From an uncultured Alphaproteobacteria bacterium (GTDB lineage Bacteria > Pseudomonadota > Alphaproteobacteria > HIMB59), in NCBI GenBank assembly GCA_902616855.1, contig CACMUL010000002.1, positions 124,001-188,000 of the forward strand: 64,000 nt of DNA. Direction: 5' to 3'. Of the stretch, positions 1 through 8,525 are shown piece by piece. Numbering within the stretch: the stretch's first letter is position 1; each line of letters begins with the position of its first letter. The notes below the pieces were generated by a model, which was not told the origin of the DNA, did not search any database, and was given only the letters and a program-made list of their open reading frames with translations. The translations under genes were made by a program, and so were the position numbers.

Positions 1-2
1 TT

Positions 3-479
3 ATTTCTTTATTTAAAGTTGAAAAAATTTATAGCTTAAATTTTGATGAAGCTAAAGTTCACCAGTACATACTTTCTCCTTTCTCTTTAGAGATAATTGT
101 ATTCGTTAAAAATATGATGATCTATTTGAATATGATTATTTTTTTCTTTATTTTTTCACCACTAATTTTGATAATTTTAAATATCGATTTATCTTATTTG
201 TTAAAGATAAATATTCTTTTAGCTCTCTCTCTTTTAAGTATTATTTTTATATCTTCAATGACGGCATCAATTACAATCTCTAAAAATAATAGACTCTCAC
301 TTACAAGTATTTTAACATTGCCTCTTTTTGTCCCTATTCTTATATTTTCTATGGCAATAACTGATTTAATTGATTTTAATACAGGTAGGATGTATTTATT
401 TTTTGTAGCTTATTTTTTATTAAATTTGGCCTTTTCACCTTTGCTAACTAGCTTTGCTCTGAAAAAGTTATCAGTCTAA
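3..479 (+). CDS. ccmB: Heme exporter CcmB, 5'-truncated by window edge
   Basis: This is the membrane permease subunit of the CcmAB ABC complex of System I cytochrome c maturation, which drives release of holo-CcmE from CcmC. The ORF track starts at an internal ATG (114), but the frame is open to the window start. The upstream codons read as CcmB sequence (YILSPFSLEIIVFVKN), a soluble loop followed by hydrophobic helices, so the true start lies before base 1. The C-terminal ~120 residues form about four membrane segments. The stop overlaps the ccmC ATG by one base, so the genes are co-transcribed. ccmA is presumably just upstream, outside the window. Assignment rests on sequence resemblance and on the following ccmC-H order. 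Confidence 0.85.
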   Translation: MSLFKVEKIYSLNFDEAKVHQYILSPFSLEIIVFVKNMMIYLNMIIFFFIFSPLILIILNIDLSYLLKINILLALSLLSIIFISSMTASITISKNNRLSLTSILTLPLFVPILIFSMAITDLIDFNTGRMYLFFVAYFLLNLAFSPLLTSFALKKLSV

Positions 480-1186
480 TGTTCGCTATAACTCCAAATA
501 TACTTTCTAATTTTATGATCTCACTATCTAGATATGTTATTTTATTATCACTTGTATTGATAAGTGTTTCTATTTTTCTGATTATTTTTTTAGAAAATGA
601 TTATTATCAAGGTATATCATTCAAAATAATGTTTATCCATGTGCCCACTGCTTGGTTATCATTGGCAATTTTTCTAGTCATGGGAATTAGTAGTATCGTT
701 GGCTTAATATTTAAATCTCCAACAGCATTTACAGTTTCAAGGTCTTTGTCTCCAATAGGGTTGATAATGAGCATTATTGTTTTAGTAACTGGCTCAATAT
801 GGGGAAATTTGACTTGGGGAGCTTATTGGGTATGGGATGCGAGGTTAACTTCAATGTTAATTTTAGCTTTTATTTACTTAGGTCATATTCTTCTTTTGTA
901 CTCATTTGAGCACTTTCAAAAAGCAGATTTTGCAGCCTCAATTTTGGCAATAATAGGGCTAGTGAATCTTCCTATTGTTAAATTTTCTGTTGATTGGTGG
1001 ACTACTCTTCATCAGGAAAGTAGTGTTTTAAGAATAGGCGGGCCTAGTATGACTAATGATTATCTAATTACATTACTTGTAAGTTTTTTTGGCATATTTA
1101 CGCTTGCAATATTTTGGTTTTCAAACATTTTTTATATAATTGTTGAAAAAAGGAAGATAGAGAGGTCTAAACTTCTAAATGACTAG
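479..1186 (+). CDS. ccmC: Heme exporter/heme handling protein CcmC
   Basis: CcmC presents heme at the periplasmic face and attaches it to CcmE. The 235-aa protein has six membrane segments and the tryptophan-rich heme-handling motif WGAYWVWDARLTSML at about residues 112-126, the hallmark of the CcmC/CcmF family. Histidines that could act as axial ligands occur on both sides of it (FIHVPTAW near 58 and TTLHQESS near 178). Length is typical of the family. The ATG overlaps the ccmB stop by one base, and ccmD starts inside the end of this gene. Confidence 0.95.
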   Translation: MFAITPNILSNFMISLSRYVILLSLVLISVSIFLIIFLENDYYQGISFKIMFIHVPTAWLSLAIFLVMGISSIVGLIFKSPTAFTVSRSLSPIGLIMSIIVLVTGSIWGNLTWGAYWVWDARLTSMLILAFIYLGHILLLYSFEHFQKADFAASILAIIGLVNLPIVKFSVDWWTTLHQESSVLRIGGPSMTNDYLITLLVSFFGIFTLAIFWFSNIFYIIVEKRKIERSKLLND

Positions 1187-1310
1187 TTTAGAATTTGTAT
1201 TAATTTGCTATGGATTTTTTGGTGTCGTTTGTGCTGTGACAACGATTATAATTATGCATCAGAAGAAAAAAGTCTTTAATATGATTAGTGCGCATAATCA
1301 AATTAAATAA
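1179..1310 (+). CDS. ccmD: Small heme exporter protein CcmD
   Basis: This 43-aa ORF is too short for the supplied track. The ATG at 1179 overlaps the end of ccmC by 8 bases, and the stop at 1308-1310 overlaps the GTG start of ccmE. The product is one N-terminal hydrophobic helix (LEFVLICYGFFGVVCAVTTIII) followed by a short basic tail (HQKKKVF), the layout of CcmD. CcmD stabilises the CcmABC complex and helps release holo-CcmE. Position between ccmC and ccmE is the conserved place for ccmD, and this supports the call more than the poorly conserved sequence does. Confidence 0.8.
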   Translation: MTSLEFVLICYGFFGVVCAVTTIIIMHQKKKVFNMISAHNQIK

Positions 1311-1737
1311 TCAGATAAAAAAGCGATTTATTTTTTTATTAATTATATTCGTTTGCTTTTCCGCATCTATATTTTTAATAAGCTATTCCTTAAAAGATCA
1401 AATTGCTTATTTTGTTGAACCGACAGATTTAAAAAGTATGGATGGGATAGAAAATAAGTATTTAAGAGTTGGGGGGCTTGTAAAAAAAGATAGTTTAAAA
1501 TTTTTAGATGGCAATTGGATTTTTGAAGTAATTGATCAAAATCAAAATTCTGTAAATGTTGTATTTTCTAAAACTCTTCCAAACTTAGTAGAGGAAAATA
1601 AAGGTATAATCGTTGAGGGAAAATTTATTGATAACATTTTTATTGCAGAAATAGTTTTGGCCAAACACGATGAAAACTATATGCCCCAAAGCGCTATAGA
1701 AAGGCTTAAAGAAGAAGGAAAATGGAGAGGAAATTAA
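1288..1737 (+). CDS. ccmE: Periplasmic heme chaperone CcmE
   Basis: CcmE carries heme covalently from CcmC to CcmF. The 149-aa product has an N-terminal signal anchor (about 13-32), the OB-fold beta domain, and the heme-attachment motif AKHDENYMP, in which the His is the covalent ligand and the Tyr is the usual axial residue. The start is GTG at 1288, overlapping ccmD by 23 bases; no ATG exists upstream in frame. It ends directly against the TTG start of ccmF. Confidence 0.95.
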   Translation: MRIIKLNNQIKKRFIFLLIIFVCFSASIFLISYSLKDQIAYFVEPTDLKSMDGIENKYLRVGGLVKKDSLKFLDGNWIFEVIDQNQNSVNVVFSKTLPNLVEENKGIIVEGKFIDNIFIAEIVLAKHDENYMPQSAIERLKEEGKWRGN

Positions 1738-3570
1738 TTGATATCTTATTTAGGTAATAGCATTATTTATATTTCGTTATTACTAACAATCTTATTTTAT
1801 ATAAATTTATTAAGAAAAATAATACCCTCAACTACTTTATCGCTAAAATTAATTTATTATATAAACCTTATTCCTTTTGGGCTTTTGGTATACGCATTTT
1901 CAATTTCAGATTTTACTTTATTAAACGTAGTTGAAAATTCTTATGTTGATGATCCTATTTTTTATAAAATGACATCTTCTTGGGGTAGTCATGAGGGATC
2001 AATATTATTATGGGTTTTTTTAATTAACTTATTTGGAGTTTTCTTCCTTCACAAAAATCAAACTGTTGAGATTCATAAAAACATATTATTTATTTCAACT
2101 TTATTTATTCTTTATGTAATTATTAGCTCAAATCCATTTAATTATGTTGAAGCAAATGAAAATGTTTTAGGTTTGGGTTTGAATCCAATCTTGCAACATT
2201 TTTTATTTGTAATTCATCCACCAACATTGTTCATGGGATATATTGGTTTAATTATACCTTTTGTAATATCCGCACATATGCTAATTAATAAAAATTTTTC
2301 AGAGAAATTATTTAAAGAAATGTTGATTTGGTCAAAGATTTCATGGTTTTTTTTAACTGGAGGAATAGTTTTAGGATCATACTGGGCATATTCAGAACTA
2401 GGATGGGGAGGTTGGTGGTTTTGGGATCCAGTAGAAAACATCTCATTAATTCCATGGTTATTAAATACTGCCTTGATACATTCCCTTCAAGTTTCTATCA
2501 AAAGTAACCAACTAAAATTATGGAGCCTGAATTTAGGCCTATACTGTTTCATTGCATCAGTGTTTGGGACATTTTTAGTTCGTTCAAATTTAATTGTATC
2601 TGTTCATAGTTTTGCCACAGACCCACTGAGAGGATTATTTTTGATTATTATAATCGCATATTTGTTAGCTATGACAGTAAGGCTAAATATAAAAAGTATT
2701 TCTAATTTCAATGATGACTCTTTTAATTTACTAAGTAAAGAGAGTTTTCTTTTATTAAATAATATATTTTTTATTTGTTCTGCGCTCGTTGTCTTTATTG
2801 GAACAGTTTATCCATTGTTTAGCGAAATGATTCTTAAAACATCGGTTTCAGTGGGTGCACCATATTATAATTTCGCATTTAATTTGTTATTAGCACCATT
2901 AATTTTATTTATGGCATTCGCACCACAGATAAATTGGGGAAAACATGAAAAAAAGGATAAACAAATACCATTTATAATATTTTTTTCATTATTGATATGC
3001 TTGGTATCTTATTATTTTTTTCATAATTTTTATTTTGCACTAAGTGTTTTTATTACAGGCCCGTTATTTTTAAAGAGTATTTTAGTTTTAAAAACTAATT
3101 TTAATAAAAATATGAGTTTTTATTCTCAATGGCTGGCCCATTTAAGTATAGGTTTTTTTATTATCGCAGCTGTATATACAGAACAATTTGACTATGAAGA
3201 AAATCTACTATTTGAGAAAGAGTCCACTAATGAAATAAAACTACAAAATAATAAAACTGCAATAATTAAAAATATTAAAGATGAAAAATTCCAAAATTAT
3301 CAAAGAATATCAGTGGACTTATTAATATCTGATGGACAAAAAGAAAAAGAGCTCTCGCCTTCAAAAAATATATATCAACCCTCAGGGCAAGTCACAAATG
3401 AGGTTGGTACTACTAATAAACTCTTTAGTCAATATTATGCAACAATATCAACAATTGAGAGCAATAAGGTTGGGATCAATTTAGTTTATAAACCATTTAT
3501 AAATTTATTATGGTTAAGTGCAATTATGCTTGTTTTTTCGATATTTTTATCTGTTGTTAAAAAACGATGA
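1738..3570 (+). CDS. ccmF: Heme lyase subunit CcmF
   Basis: CcmF is the core of the holocytochrome c synthetase, transferring heme from CcmE to apocytochrome CXXCH motifs. The 610-aa protein has many membrane helices and the WWD-type motif GGWWFWDPVENISLIPW near residues 225-240. It also has conserved His-containing loops (VIHPPTLFMGY near 160, VRSNLIVSVHSFATDP near 285). It is a little shorter than the usual ~650 aa, mainly in the late periplasmic domain. The start is TTG at 1738, immediately after the ccmE stop. The end overlaps ccmG by four bases (ATGA). Confidence 0.95.
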   Translation: MISYLGNSIIYISLLLTILFYINLLRKIIPSTTLSLKLIYYINLIPFGLLVYAFSISDFTLLNVVENSYVDDPIFYKMTSSWGSHEGSILLWVFLINLFGVFFLHKNQTVEIHKNILFISTLFILYVIISSNPFNYVEANENVLGLGLNPILQHFLFVIHPPTLFMGYIGLIIPFVISAHMLINKNFSEKLFKEMLIWSKISWFFLTGGIVLGSYWAYSELGWGGWWFWDPVENISLIPWLLNTALIHSLQVSIKSNQLKLWSLNLGLYCFIASVFGTFLVRSNLIVSVHSFATDPLRGLFLIIIIAYLLAMTVRLNIKSISNFNDDSFNLLSKESFLLLNNIFFICSALVVFIGTVYPLFSEMILKTSVSVGAPYYNFAFNLLLAPLILFMAFAPQINWGKHEKKDKQIPFIIFFSLLICLVSYYFFHNFYFALSVFITGPLFLKSILVLKTNFNKNMSFYSQWLAHLSIGFFIIAAVYTEQFDYEENLLFEKESTNEIKLQNNKTAIIKNIKDEKFQNYQRISVDLLISDGQKEKELSPSKNIYQPSGQVTNEVGTTNKLFSQYYATISTIESNKVGINLVYKPFINLLWLSAIMLVFSIFLSVVKKR

Positions 3571-4049
3571 AGAGACATATATTATTACCTGTAGTTGGAT
3601 TAGTAGTGTTAGTTGTAAGTGTAATATTTTACTTTAATCAATCAACTAACAAAAATAATTCAAGAGATGAGGTATCGAATTTAATATTTGAAACACCAGA
3701 CTTTTACAAAAATGAGTTAATTAATGAAAATACATTAGGTGAATTTTACATTGTTAATTTTTTTGCCTCTTGGTGTAAGCCATGCTTAGCAGAGCACCCT
3801 TTGTTAATGGAAATGAAAAAAAAAGGTATAACAATTATTGGTATTAATTTTCGAGACGATGAAGATAATTTTAAAGAGTGGATTAATGAACATGGAAATC
3901 CTTTTGAATACATTTTAAGAGATGATGGTACCATAGCTTATGAGATGGGTTTAATTGGTGTTCCAGAGACATTTTTTATATTTAATAAAATGACTCAAAA
4001 AAAGATACAAGGACCTTTATTTTATGAGGATGTCGAAAAGTATTTATAA
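3567..4049 (+). CDS. ccmG: Thiol:disulfide interchange protein CcmG/DsbE
   Basis: This is a periplasmic thioredoxin-like reductant that keeps apocytochrome or CcmH cysteines reduced. The 160-aa protein has an N-terminal anchor (about 5-23), a thioredoxin fold with active site ASWCKPC near residues 69-75, and the cis-proline region GVPETFFI near 143-150. It overlaps ccmF at its start by four bases and ccmH at its end by 26 bases, so translation is probably coupled. Confidence 0.95.
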   Translation: MKRHILLPVVGLVVLVVSVIFYFNQSTNKNNSRDEVSNLIFETPDFYKNELINENTLGEFYIVNFFASWCKPCLAEHPLLMEMKKKGITIIGINFRDDEDNFKEWINEHGNPFEYILRDDGTIAYEMGLIGVPETFFIFNKMTQKKIQGPLFYEDVEKYL

Positions 4050-4395
4050 ACTTATAATACCATTTTTAATAATTCATATATCTGTAATTAGCTTTGCAGG
4101 TGTAAATGAACTAAGTGATTATTACAAAACAATCAGATGTCTGGTTTGCGATGGTCAGAGCATTCAAGAGTCTGATACAGAGTTTGCAATAAATTTAAAA
4201 GAGCAAATCCAAAAAAAATATAGCTCTGGAATATCTATTGAGAAAATTAATCAAGAATTAATTAAAATTTATGGTGAAGAAATATCTTTTAATCCACCTA
4301 AAAATCATATTCTACTTTGGGGGGCGCCTTTGATTGTACTTATAATTATTTTTATATTTATTAGAAATAAAATTAGATTTTTTAATAAAATATAA
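4024..4395 (+). CDS. ccmH: Cytochrome c maturation protein CcmH (CycL)
   Basis: CcmH is a membrane-anchored periplasmic oxidoreductase that delivers reduced apocytochrome to CcmF. It has a signal peptide (about 1-24), the redox motif RCLVCDGQSI (RCxxC) near residues 38-47, a three-helix bundle and a C-terminal membrane helix (about 98-114). The 123-aa length is typical of the short, CcmI-less form. A second ATG lies two codons in (4030). No ccmI/cycH follows; the next gene is on the opposite strand, so CcmI is encoded elsewhere or absent. Confidence 0.92.
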   Translation: MRMSKSIYKLIIPFLIIHISVISFAGVNELSDYYKTIRCLVCDGQSIQESDTEFAINLKEQIQKKYSSGISIEKINQELIKIYGEEISFNPPKNHILLWGAPLIVLIIIFIFIRNKIRFFNKI

Positions 4396-4401
4396 AATAA
4401 G

Positions 4402-5247
4402 TTATCTAATCAAATTGTACTTATTAAACCTTAATCTTTTTCTTTCGTTAGTTGGTAAATGTTTATTCAATCTTGTATTAATTAAGCCAAATAAACCAAT
4501 TATCAATAATGTTAACAAAATAAAGTAAAAGCCAACAATTGGATAAGGAACAAAAGGATTAAAGGTTTTATCAGCGAAATAACTGGCATAATAAATTGCA
4601 TCCCCTTTTTGTTGCCAAGCTGGAAAACCAGTAAAAAACACCAATGTTGTTGCATGAAACATAAAAATTGCTTCATTTGTGTAAGAGGGCCATGCCAAGC
4701 GGAGCATAGTTGGCCATATAATGCGTCTGAATTTTTTAATCCCTGTAAAACCAAACGCATCTGCTGACTCTAAATCTTGACTTGGGACAGCACGCAATGC
4801 TCCATAAAAAATCTCTCCTGCGTATGCAGATGTGTTAAAAAATAAAACAATTAAAGCTCCCAACCAAGCTTTGGTAAGCCAACGCGTTTCAACTGTAACA
4901 ACAAGGAATCCAAGATCAATATCAAATCCTAATCTAGGTAAAAGAACAAATAAATCATATGCAAAGAAAAATTGAATGAATAAAGGAGAGCCTCTAAAAA
5001 TAAAAATAAATAATCTACAAGGAGCACTAAATAGAGATAGATTTGAATTTTTTCCTAAAGCCAGAATTGTTGCAAAGAAAAATCCAAGGAGTAATGCCAA
5101 AAGGGCAAAATATATATTCCAAATCATTCCCGAACCAATTAATACAAATTGTTCACAAAGTGTTATGTCAGCTTTTGGTAAAAGTCTCTCTCCATAACCT
5201 ATAGATCTAAGGCCATAATCAGATAGTGTTTGAAAACAACTCGACAT
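4402..5247 (-). CDS. Polar amino-acid ABC transporter permease (HisM/ArtM type)
   Basis: This is an inner-membrane permease of the polar amino-acid uptake (PAAT) family. The 281-aa protein has about five to six membrane helices and the EAA cytoplasmic loop that docks on the ATPase (YAGEIFYGALRAVPSQDLES, then ADAFGF). It is the last gene of a minus-strand run SBP - oxidase - permease - permease. Its start at 5247 shares one base with the stop of the upstream permease. The partner ATPase is probably 9186-9950 on the other strand. The N-terminal ~40 residues before the first helix are longer than usual. Substrate cannot be read from the sequence. Confidence 0.88.
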   Translation of the reverse strand: MSSCFQTLSDYGLRSIGYGERLLPKADITLCEQFVLIGSGMIWNIYFALLALLLGFFFATILALGKNSNLSLFSAPCRLFIFIFRGSPLFIQFFFAYDLFVLLPRLGFDIDLGFLVVTVETRWLTKAWLGALIVLFFNTSAYAGEIFYGALRAVPSQDLESADAFGFTGIKKFRRIIWPTMLRLAWPSYTNEAIFMFHATTLVFFTGFPAWQQKGDAIYYASYFADKTFNPFVPYPIVGFYFILLTLLIIGLFGLINTRLNKHLPTNERKRLRFNKYNLIR

Positions 5248-6113
5248 CAGCCAGCCTTACCTGCCATGGTAGCTTGTCCTTGAGAAAGACGAGTTGATAT
5301 TTTGTCTAATACAGATTGTGACAAGTAAGTTAATGATAAATAAAAAATCATAAGTACTCCAAAATACCAAGCTCGCCAATCAGGGTGCGGGTACTCATAT
5401 ACACCAGTTTTAATGCCGCCTAGTTCTTTAGCCCAATAGACTATATCTTCAATACCAAGAAGAAATAGAAGTGGGGTTGCTTTAATTAAAATCATCCATA
5501 AATTTGATAGACCCGGTAATGCATAAATCCACATTTGTGGTATGAGAATTCTTCTAAAAATTTGACTTTGAGAAAAGCCGTAAGCCTCTCCTGTTTCTAT
5601 TTGAGATTTTGGAACTGCGGCCATAGCTCCAGACAAAACATTTCCGGCAAAAGCTCCAAAAACAAAACCAAAAGCAAATAAAGCTAGAGAAAATCCATAA
5701 ATATCGTGCACCCACTCGCTAGCAGTGTTTAAAGGAAGTTTCGCAGCTGCACAAACGACAAAATCATTACCTTGCCTTATTGGCTCAGTAACATCATAAC
5801 ATAAAACTTTATGACGCAAATATTCAAATGCTTGATCGAGTGCTATTGGAATAAATAAAAAGAAAACAATATCTGGAATACCTCTTATCATCGCAAGATA
5901 CCCTTTTCCTAAAGAGCGAATAATTCTAAAAGAGGATCTTGAAGCAGTAGCACCTGCAAAACCAAATGCCATTGCCAATGGAGCCGCTAAAGAAAGCAAA
6001 CCCATAACAACTAAAAAAGAAAAATAAAATGACATATGTTTTGCTGTAGTGACATAACATGATAACCACATTAATCCTTCTAAGGTTTTAGGGTCCACAC
6101 AATAACTAAACAT
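5247..6113 (-). CDS. Polar amino-acid ABC transporter permease (HisQ/ArtQ type)
   Basis: This is the second permease of the same importer. The 288-aa protein has an N-terminal helix region, about six membrane segments and the EAA loop (AGNVLSGAMAAVPKSQIETG, then EAYGF). A long periplasmic insert containing cysteines (about residues 95-135) is an extension relative to short HisQ proteins. It overlaps the oxidase gene upstream by eight bases (6106-6113) and abuts the other permease downstream, so the three are translationally coupled. PAAT importers with two different permeases form heterodimers, as in the histidine and octopine systems. Confidence 0.88.
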   Translation of the reverse strand: MFSYCVDPKTLEGLMWLSCYVTTAKHMSFYFSFLVVMGLLSLAAPLAMAFGFAGATASRSSFRIIRSLGKGYLAMIRGIPDIVFFLFIPIALDQAFEYLRHKVLCYDVTEPIRQGNDFVVCAAAKLPLNTASEWVHDIYGFSLALFAFGFVFGAFAGNVLSGAMAAVPKSQIETGEAYGFSQSQIFRRILIPQMWIYALPGLSNLWMILIKATPLLFLLGIEDIVYWAKELGGIKTGVYEYPHPDWRAWYFGVLMIFYLSLTYLSQSVLDKISTRLSQGQATMAGKAG

Positions 6114-7200
6114 TTGGAAATTCCTCTTGTGTATCTGTTTTTTGAGGTGAAAAATCTCTGATTAAATTATTTCTTTTTCCTGATAAAACCTCATCTATAC
6201 CAAACTTACCAGCCAAAGGTGCATTAGTTATACCTGAATGCATTACTGCTAAATATATACCATTTAATTTTTCACCTTTTTGATTTATAAGGCGTCCAAT
6301 TTTGGGCCTTCCATCAATTGGCAAAGGTCGTTTACCAAGTGTAAAATGATCCAAAATCATATTTCCATTATAGTTGAGCCTAGTTGCCATGTCTTGGATA
6401 AGTTTTTTTGCTGTACCCTTAATGTTTTCCTCTTGGCTTGAGTCATAGTCAAATTTTCCACCTATTACTAATCTTCCTTTGTCATCCTGTCTTACATGGA
6501 AATCAAAACCTGTGATTGGGTATTTTAATAATTGGGGCAATGGTTTTGTATAAACTAATAAACCTAAACTTGAGTGCATTTCAAAAGGGATATTAATTGT
6601 TGATAATAATTTTGGAGCGCCAAGTCCAGCAGTTAAAATTACCTCATTATCATTAATAATATCATCATCAGTTTTGACACCAATAACATTGTTGCTATCA
6701 CATATTATCTCTTTTACGTTAGTTTTTAATATTTTCGATCCACTAGCTTTGAAAAGTTCTTTAGTTGCTCTAACACCATCAATGGCCAAGTCATCAACAC
6801 CAAAGCCGGCCACATTTGGAATGTTTTTTAAATTAGGTAAATATTTTTTTAGTTCAGATTTAGTTGATATTTTTACAGACTGTCCCCAACTTTGATGTTG
6901 TTTTATAGTTTTTTGAAGCTCTTTCTCTTCTTGATCCCAAATAAATGCTCCTTTTGATGTATAATATAAGTTTGAAATATAATTTATTAATTTTGGCCAG
7001 TAATTCAAATTAGCCAAACGAAAATTAGCATAACTTTTATCATTACTGGCATAACCATTTACCCAACCCCAAGTGTTTGATGTGGCTTGGTTTCTATCAC
7101 CTGGTAAATGTGATGATAAGACAGTTATCTTATCTACACCATTTTTGTAGGCATGGTAGGCAAAGGATGCACCTACAATTCCTGCCCCAATTATAATCAT
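6106..7200 (-). CDS. FAD-dependent amine/amino-acid oxidase (DAO family)
   Basis: This is a 364-aa flavoprotein of the glycine/D-amino-acid oxidase (DAO, DadA-like) family. The N-terminus holds the dinucleotide-binding motif IIIGAGIVGASFAYHAYKNG. A late GK(R)PLPIDGRPKIG segment and a C-terminal AVMHSGITNAPLAGK segment match the FAD-contacting regions of these oxidases. It lies between the substrate-binding gene and the two permeases of an amino-acid importer and overlaps the first permease by eight bases. By analogy with opine-uptake operons it likely oxidises the imported compound (an N-substituted, D- or imino acid). That is inference; an L-proline-, sarcosine- or opine-type substrate is possible. 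Confidence 0.8.
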   Translation of the reverse strand: MIIIGAGIVGASFAYHAYKNGVDKITVLSSHLPGDRNQATSNTWGWVNGYASNDKSYANFRLANLNYWPKLINYISNLYYTSKGAFIWDQEEKELQKTIKQHQSWGQSVKISTKSELKKYLPNLKNIPNVAGFGVDDLAIDGVRATKELFKASGSKILKTNVKEIICDSNNVIGVKTDDDIINDNEVILTAGLGAPKLLSTINIPFEMHSSLGLLVYTKPLPQLLKYPITGFDFHVRQDDKGRLVIGGKFDYDSSQEENIKGTAKKLIQDMATRLNYNGNMILDHFTLGKRPLPIDGRPKIGRLINQKGEKLNGIYLAVMHSGITNAPLAGKFGIDEVLSGKRNNLIRDFSPQKTDTQEEFPNV

Positions 7201-7250
7201 TGTAAGACAGATTTTATATTATGTTTCAATGTTTCTTGAGCAAATATTAT

Positions 7251-7283
7251 AAAGAAAAAAAGAGGACGGATATTCCGTCCTCT
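7251..7283 (-). terminator. Rho-independent terminator after the binding-protein gene
   Basis: A perfect 10-bp inverted repeat, AGAGGACGGA / TCCGTCCTCT with a 3-base loop (7261-7283), is followed on the minus strand by a T-rich run (TTTTTTCTTT, complement of 7251-7260). It sits 27 bases past the stop of the binding-protein gene and before the oxidase and permease genes. This allows high expression of the binding protein with partial read-through into the rest, a common arrangement in ABC importers. Confidence 0.9.
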
Positions 7284-7309
7284 TGTTATGTAATTTAAAT
7301 TAGATAATC

Positions 7310-8032
7310 TTAAAAAGTTGCGGCTTCAAAACCAAACCACTTTTTAATAAGTGCATTTAGTGATCCGTCATCTTTCATTGAGCTAATAGCTGCATTCATT
7401 TTGGCTTTTAACTCAGTATCAGATTCACGGATACCCATTCCAACACCGCCGCCGATAGATACTTCTCCTATATTTGCAAATTCGCCGTTTGATTCTGCAA
7501 TAATAGATGCAAGGTAATCGCCATCTGCTAAGACAGCGTCAGCTTCACCGTTTTGCACTGCAGATATAGTTTCTTCTGCTGTTGCAAATTCAACTAAAGT
7601 TGCTCCACTTTCAGCAACATAGCCTGCCTGAATAGTTGCAGTTTGTGCAGCAATAACAGCGCTATCTACATCAATGTCTGCACCGCTCATTCCCATGTAT
7701 ACTGATGGAGATGGTGGAAAATAATCTTGTGTAAAGTCAATCACCTCATCACGCTCTGCGGTTATTGACATACCAGCAATAATTGTATCGTAGTTACCAG
7801 ATACTAAATTAGGAATGATAGAGTCCCACTCGTTTATAACCCAAACGCAATCTAGATTTGCACGAATACAAAGCATGTCTCCAACATCTTTTTCGAATCC
7901 ATCAACTTCGCCATTATCGTTAATAAAATTATATGGAGGATAAGCACCTTCTGTGCCCATTCTTACTGTTTCAGCAAAAGCAGAACCAACTAAAAAAAGC
8001 GCAGCAAATGCTGATAGTATTATTTTTTTCAT
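7310..8032 (-). CDS. Periplasmic amino-acid-binding protein (SBP family 3)
   Basis: This is the solute-binding component of the PAAT importer. The 240-aa protein has a clean signal peptide (about 1-20, cleavage after GSAFA) and the family-3 fold. It carries EGAYPPYNF near the start of the mature protein, the aspartate/arginine ligand region AGMSITAERDEVIDFT, and the closing sequence ALIKKWFG. It has a strong Shine-Dalgarno and its own terminator. Codon use looks richer in G+C than in the flanks, consistent with high expression. The downstream oxidase suggests an opine-like or N-substituted amino-acid ligand, but this is inference. Confidence 0.9.
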   Translation of the reverse strand: MKKIILSAFAALFLVGSAFAETVRMGTEGAYPPYNFINDNGEVDGFEKDVGDMLCIRANLDCVWVINEWDSIIPNLVSGNYDTIIAGMSITAERDEVIDFTQDYFPPSPSVYMGMSGADIDVDSAVIAAQTATIQAGYVAESGATLVEFATAEETISAVQNGEADAVLADGDYLASIIAESNGEFANIGEVSIGGGVGMGIRESDTELKAKMNAAISSMKDDGSLNALIKKWFGFEAATF

Positions 8033-8038
8033 AATTTT

Positions 8039-8044
8039 CTCCTT
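8039..8044 (-). promoter_or_regulatory. Strong ribosome-binding site of the binding-protein gene
   Basis: AAGGAG on the minus strand lies six bases before the ATG at 8030-8032. It fixes the start and, together with the terminator after the gene, points to high translation of this single cistron. Confidence 0.75.
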
Positions 8045-8144
8045 GTTCTTCCTCTATTACTTCGAATAAATACTTACTGAAATATAAACTAAAATAGAGT
8101 AAATAGATAAACTTTTTATAAAAACGCTAAGAATATCTAATTGA

Positions 8145-8525
8145 TTATGATGAATAGAACAAATCTGCGTTGATTATACTACCATTTTGAATATCAATAT
8201 TTTGATAGCGAATATTTCCCTTAATTTTTGCTGTTGACTTAATATAGATATCTTTAGCCTGAATATCTCCATCAACTTCACCCTCAATTGTAATAGTATC
8301 TGCGGTAACAGTTCCCTTAACATAAGAACCTGGTTTTAAATTAATAGTTTGTGACTTTATAGTGCCCGTTAAATGTCCAGAAAAATCTATATAGTCTGTG
8401 GACTCGAGAGAGCCATTTATTTTTATGTCTTTTGCTAAAGTTGATTGATTGATAGTGCTATCAGTATCAAACATAAAATCTGTTTTCACTTCAGGTTTTT
8501 TTTCACTGGATCCAAATAACGCCAT
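8145..8525 (-). CDS. Bactofilin (short paralogue)
   Basis: This is a polymer-forming cytoskeletal protein (bactofilin, DUF583). The 126-aa product has a short polar N-terminus and the right-handed beta-helix built from short repeats (INGSLESTDYIDFSGHLTG, GSYVKGTVTADTITIEGEVDG, SIINADLFY). Bactofilins assemble without nucleotide into filaments that scaffold envelope or shape-determining enzymes. It is the second of two tandem bactofilin genes; its start overlaps the upstream stop by one base. No M23 peptidase, a frequent bactofilin partner, is adjacent. Confidence 0.9.
   Translation of the reverse strand: MALFGSSEKKPEVKTDFMFDTDSTINQSTLAKDIKINGSLESTDYIDFSGHLTGTIKSQTINLKPGSYVKGTVTADTITIEGEVDGDIQAKDIYIKSTAKIKGNIRYQNIDIQNGSIINADLFYSS

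Noticed and set aside
4024-4395. CcmH as a truncated CcmH-CcmI fusion
   Set aside because: The 123-aa length and final membrane helix match complete short CcmH proteins in Alphaproteobacteria.
7310-8032. Higher G+C codon use in the binding-protein gene as a sign of horizontal transfer
   Set aside because: More simply explained by codon selection in a highly expressed gene; the operon neighbours look normal.
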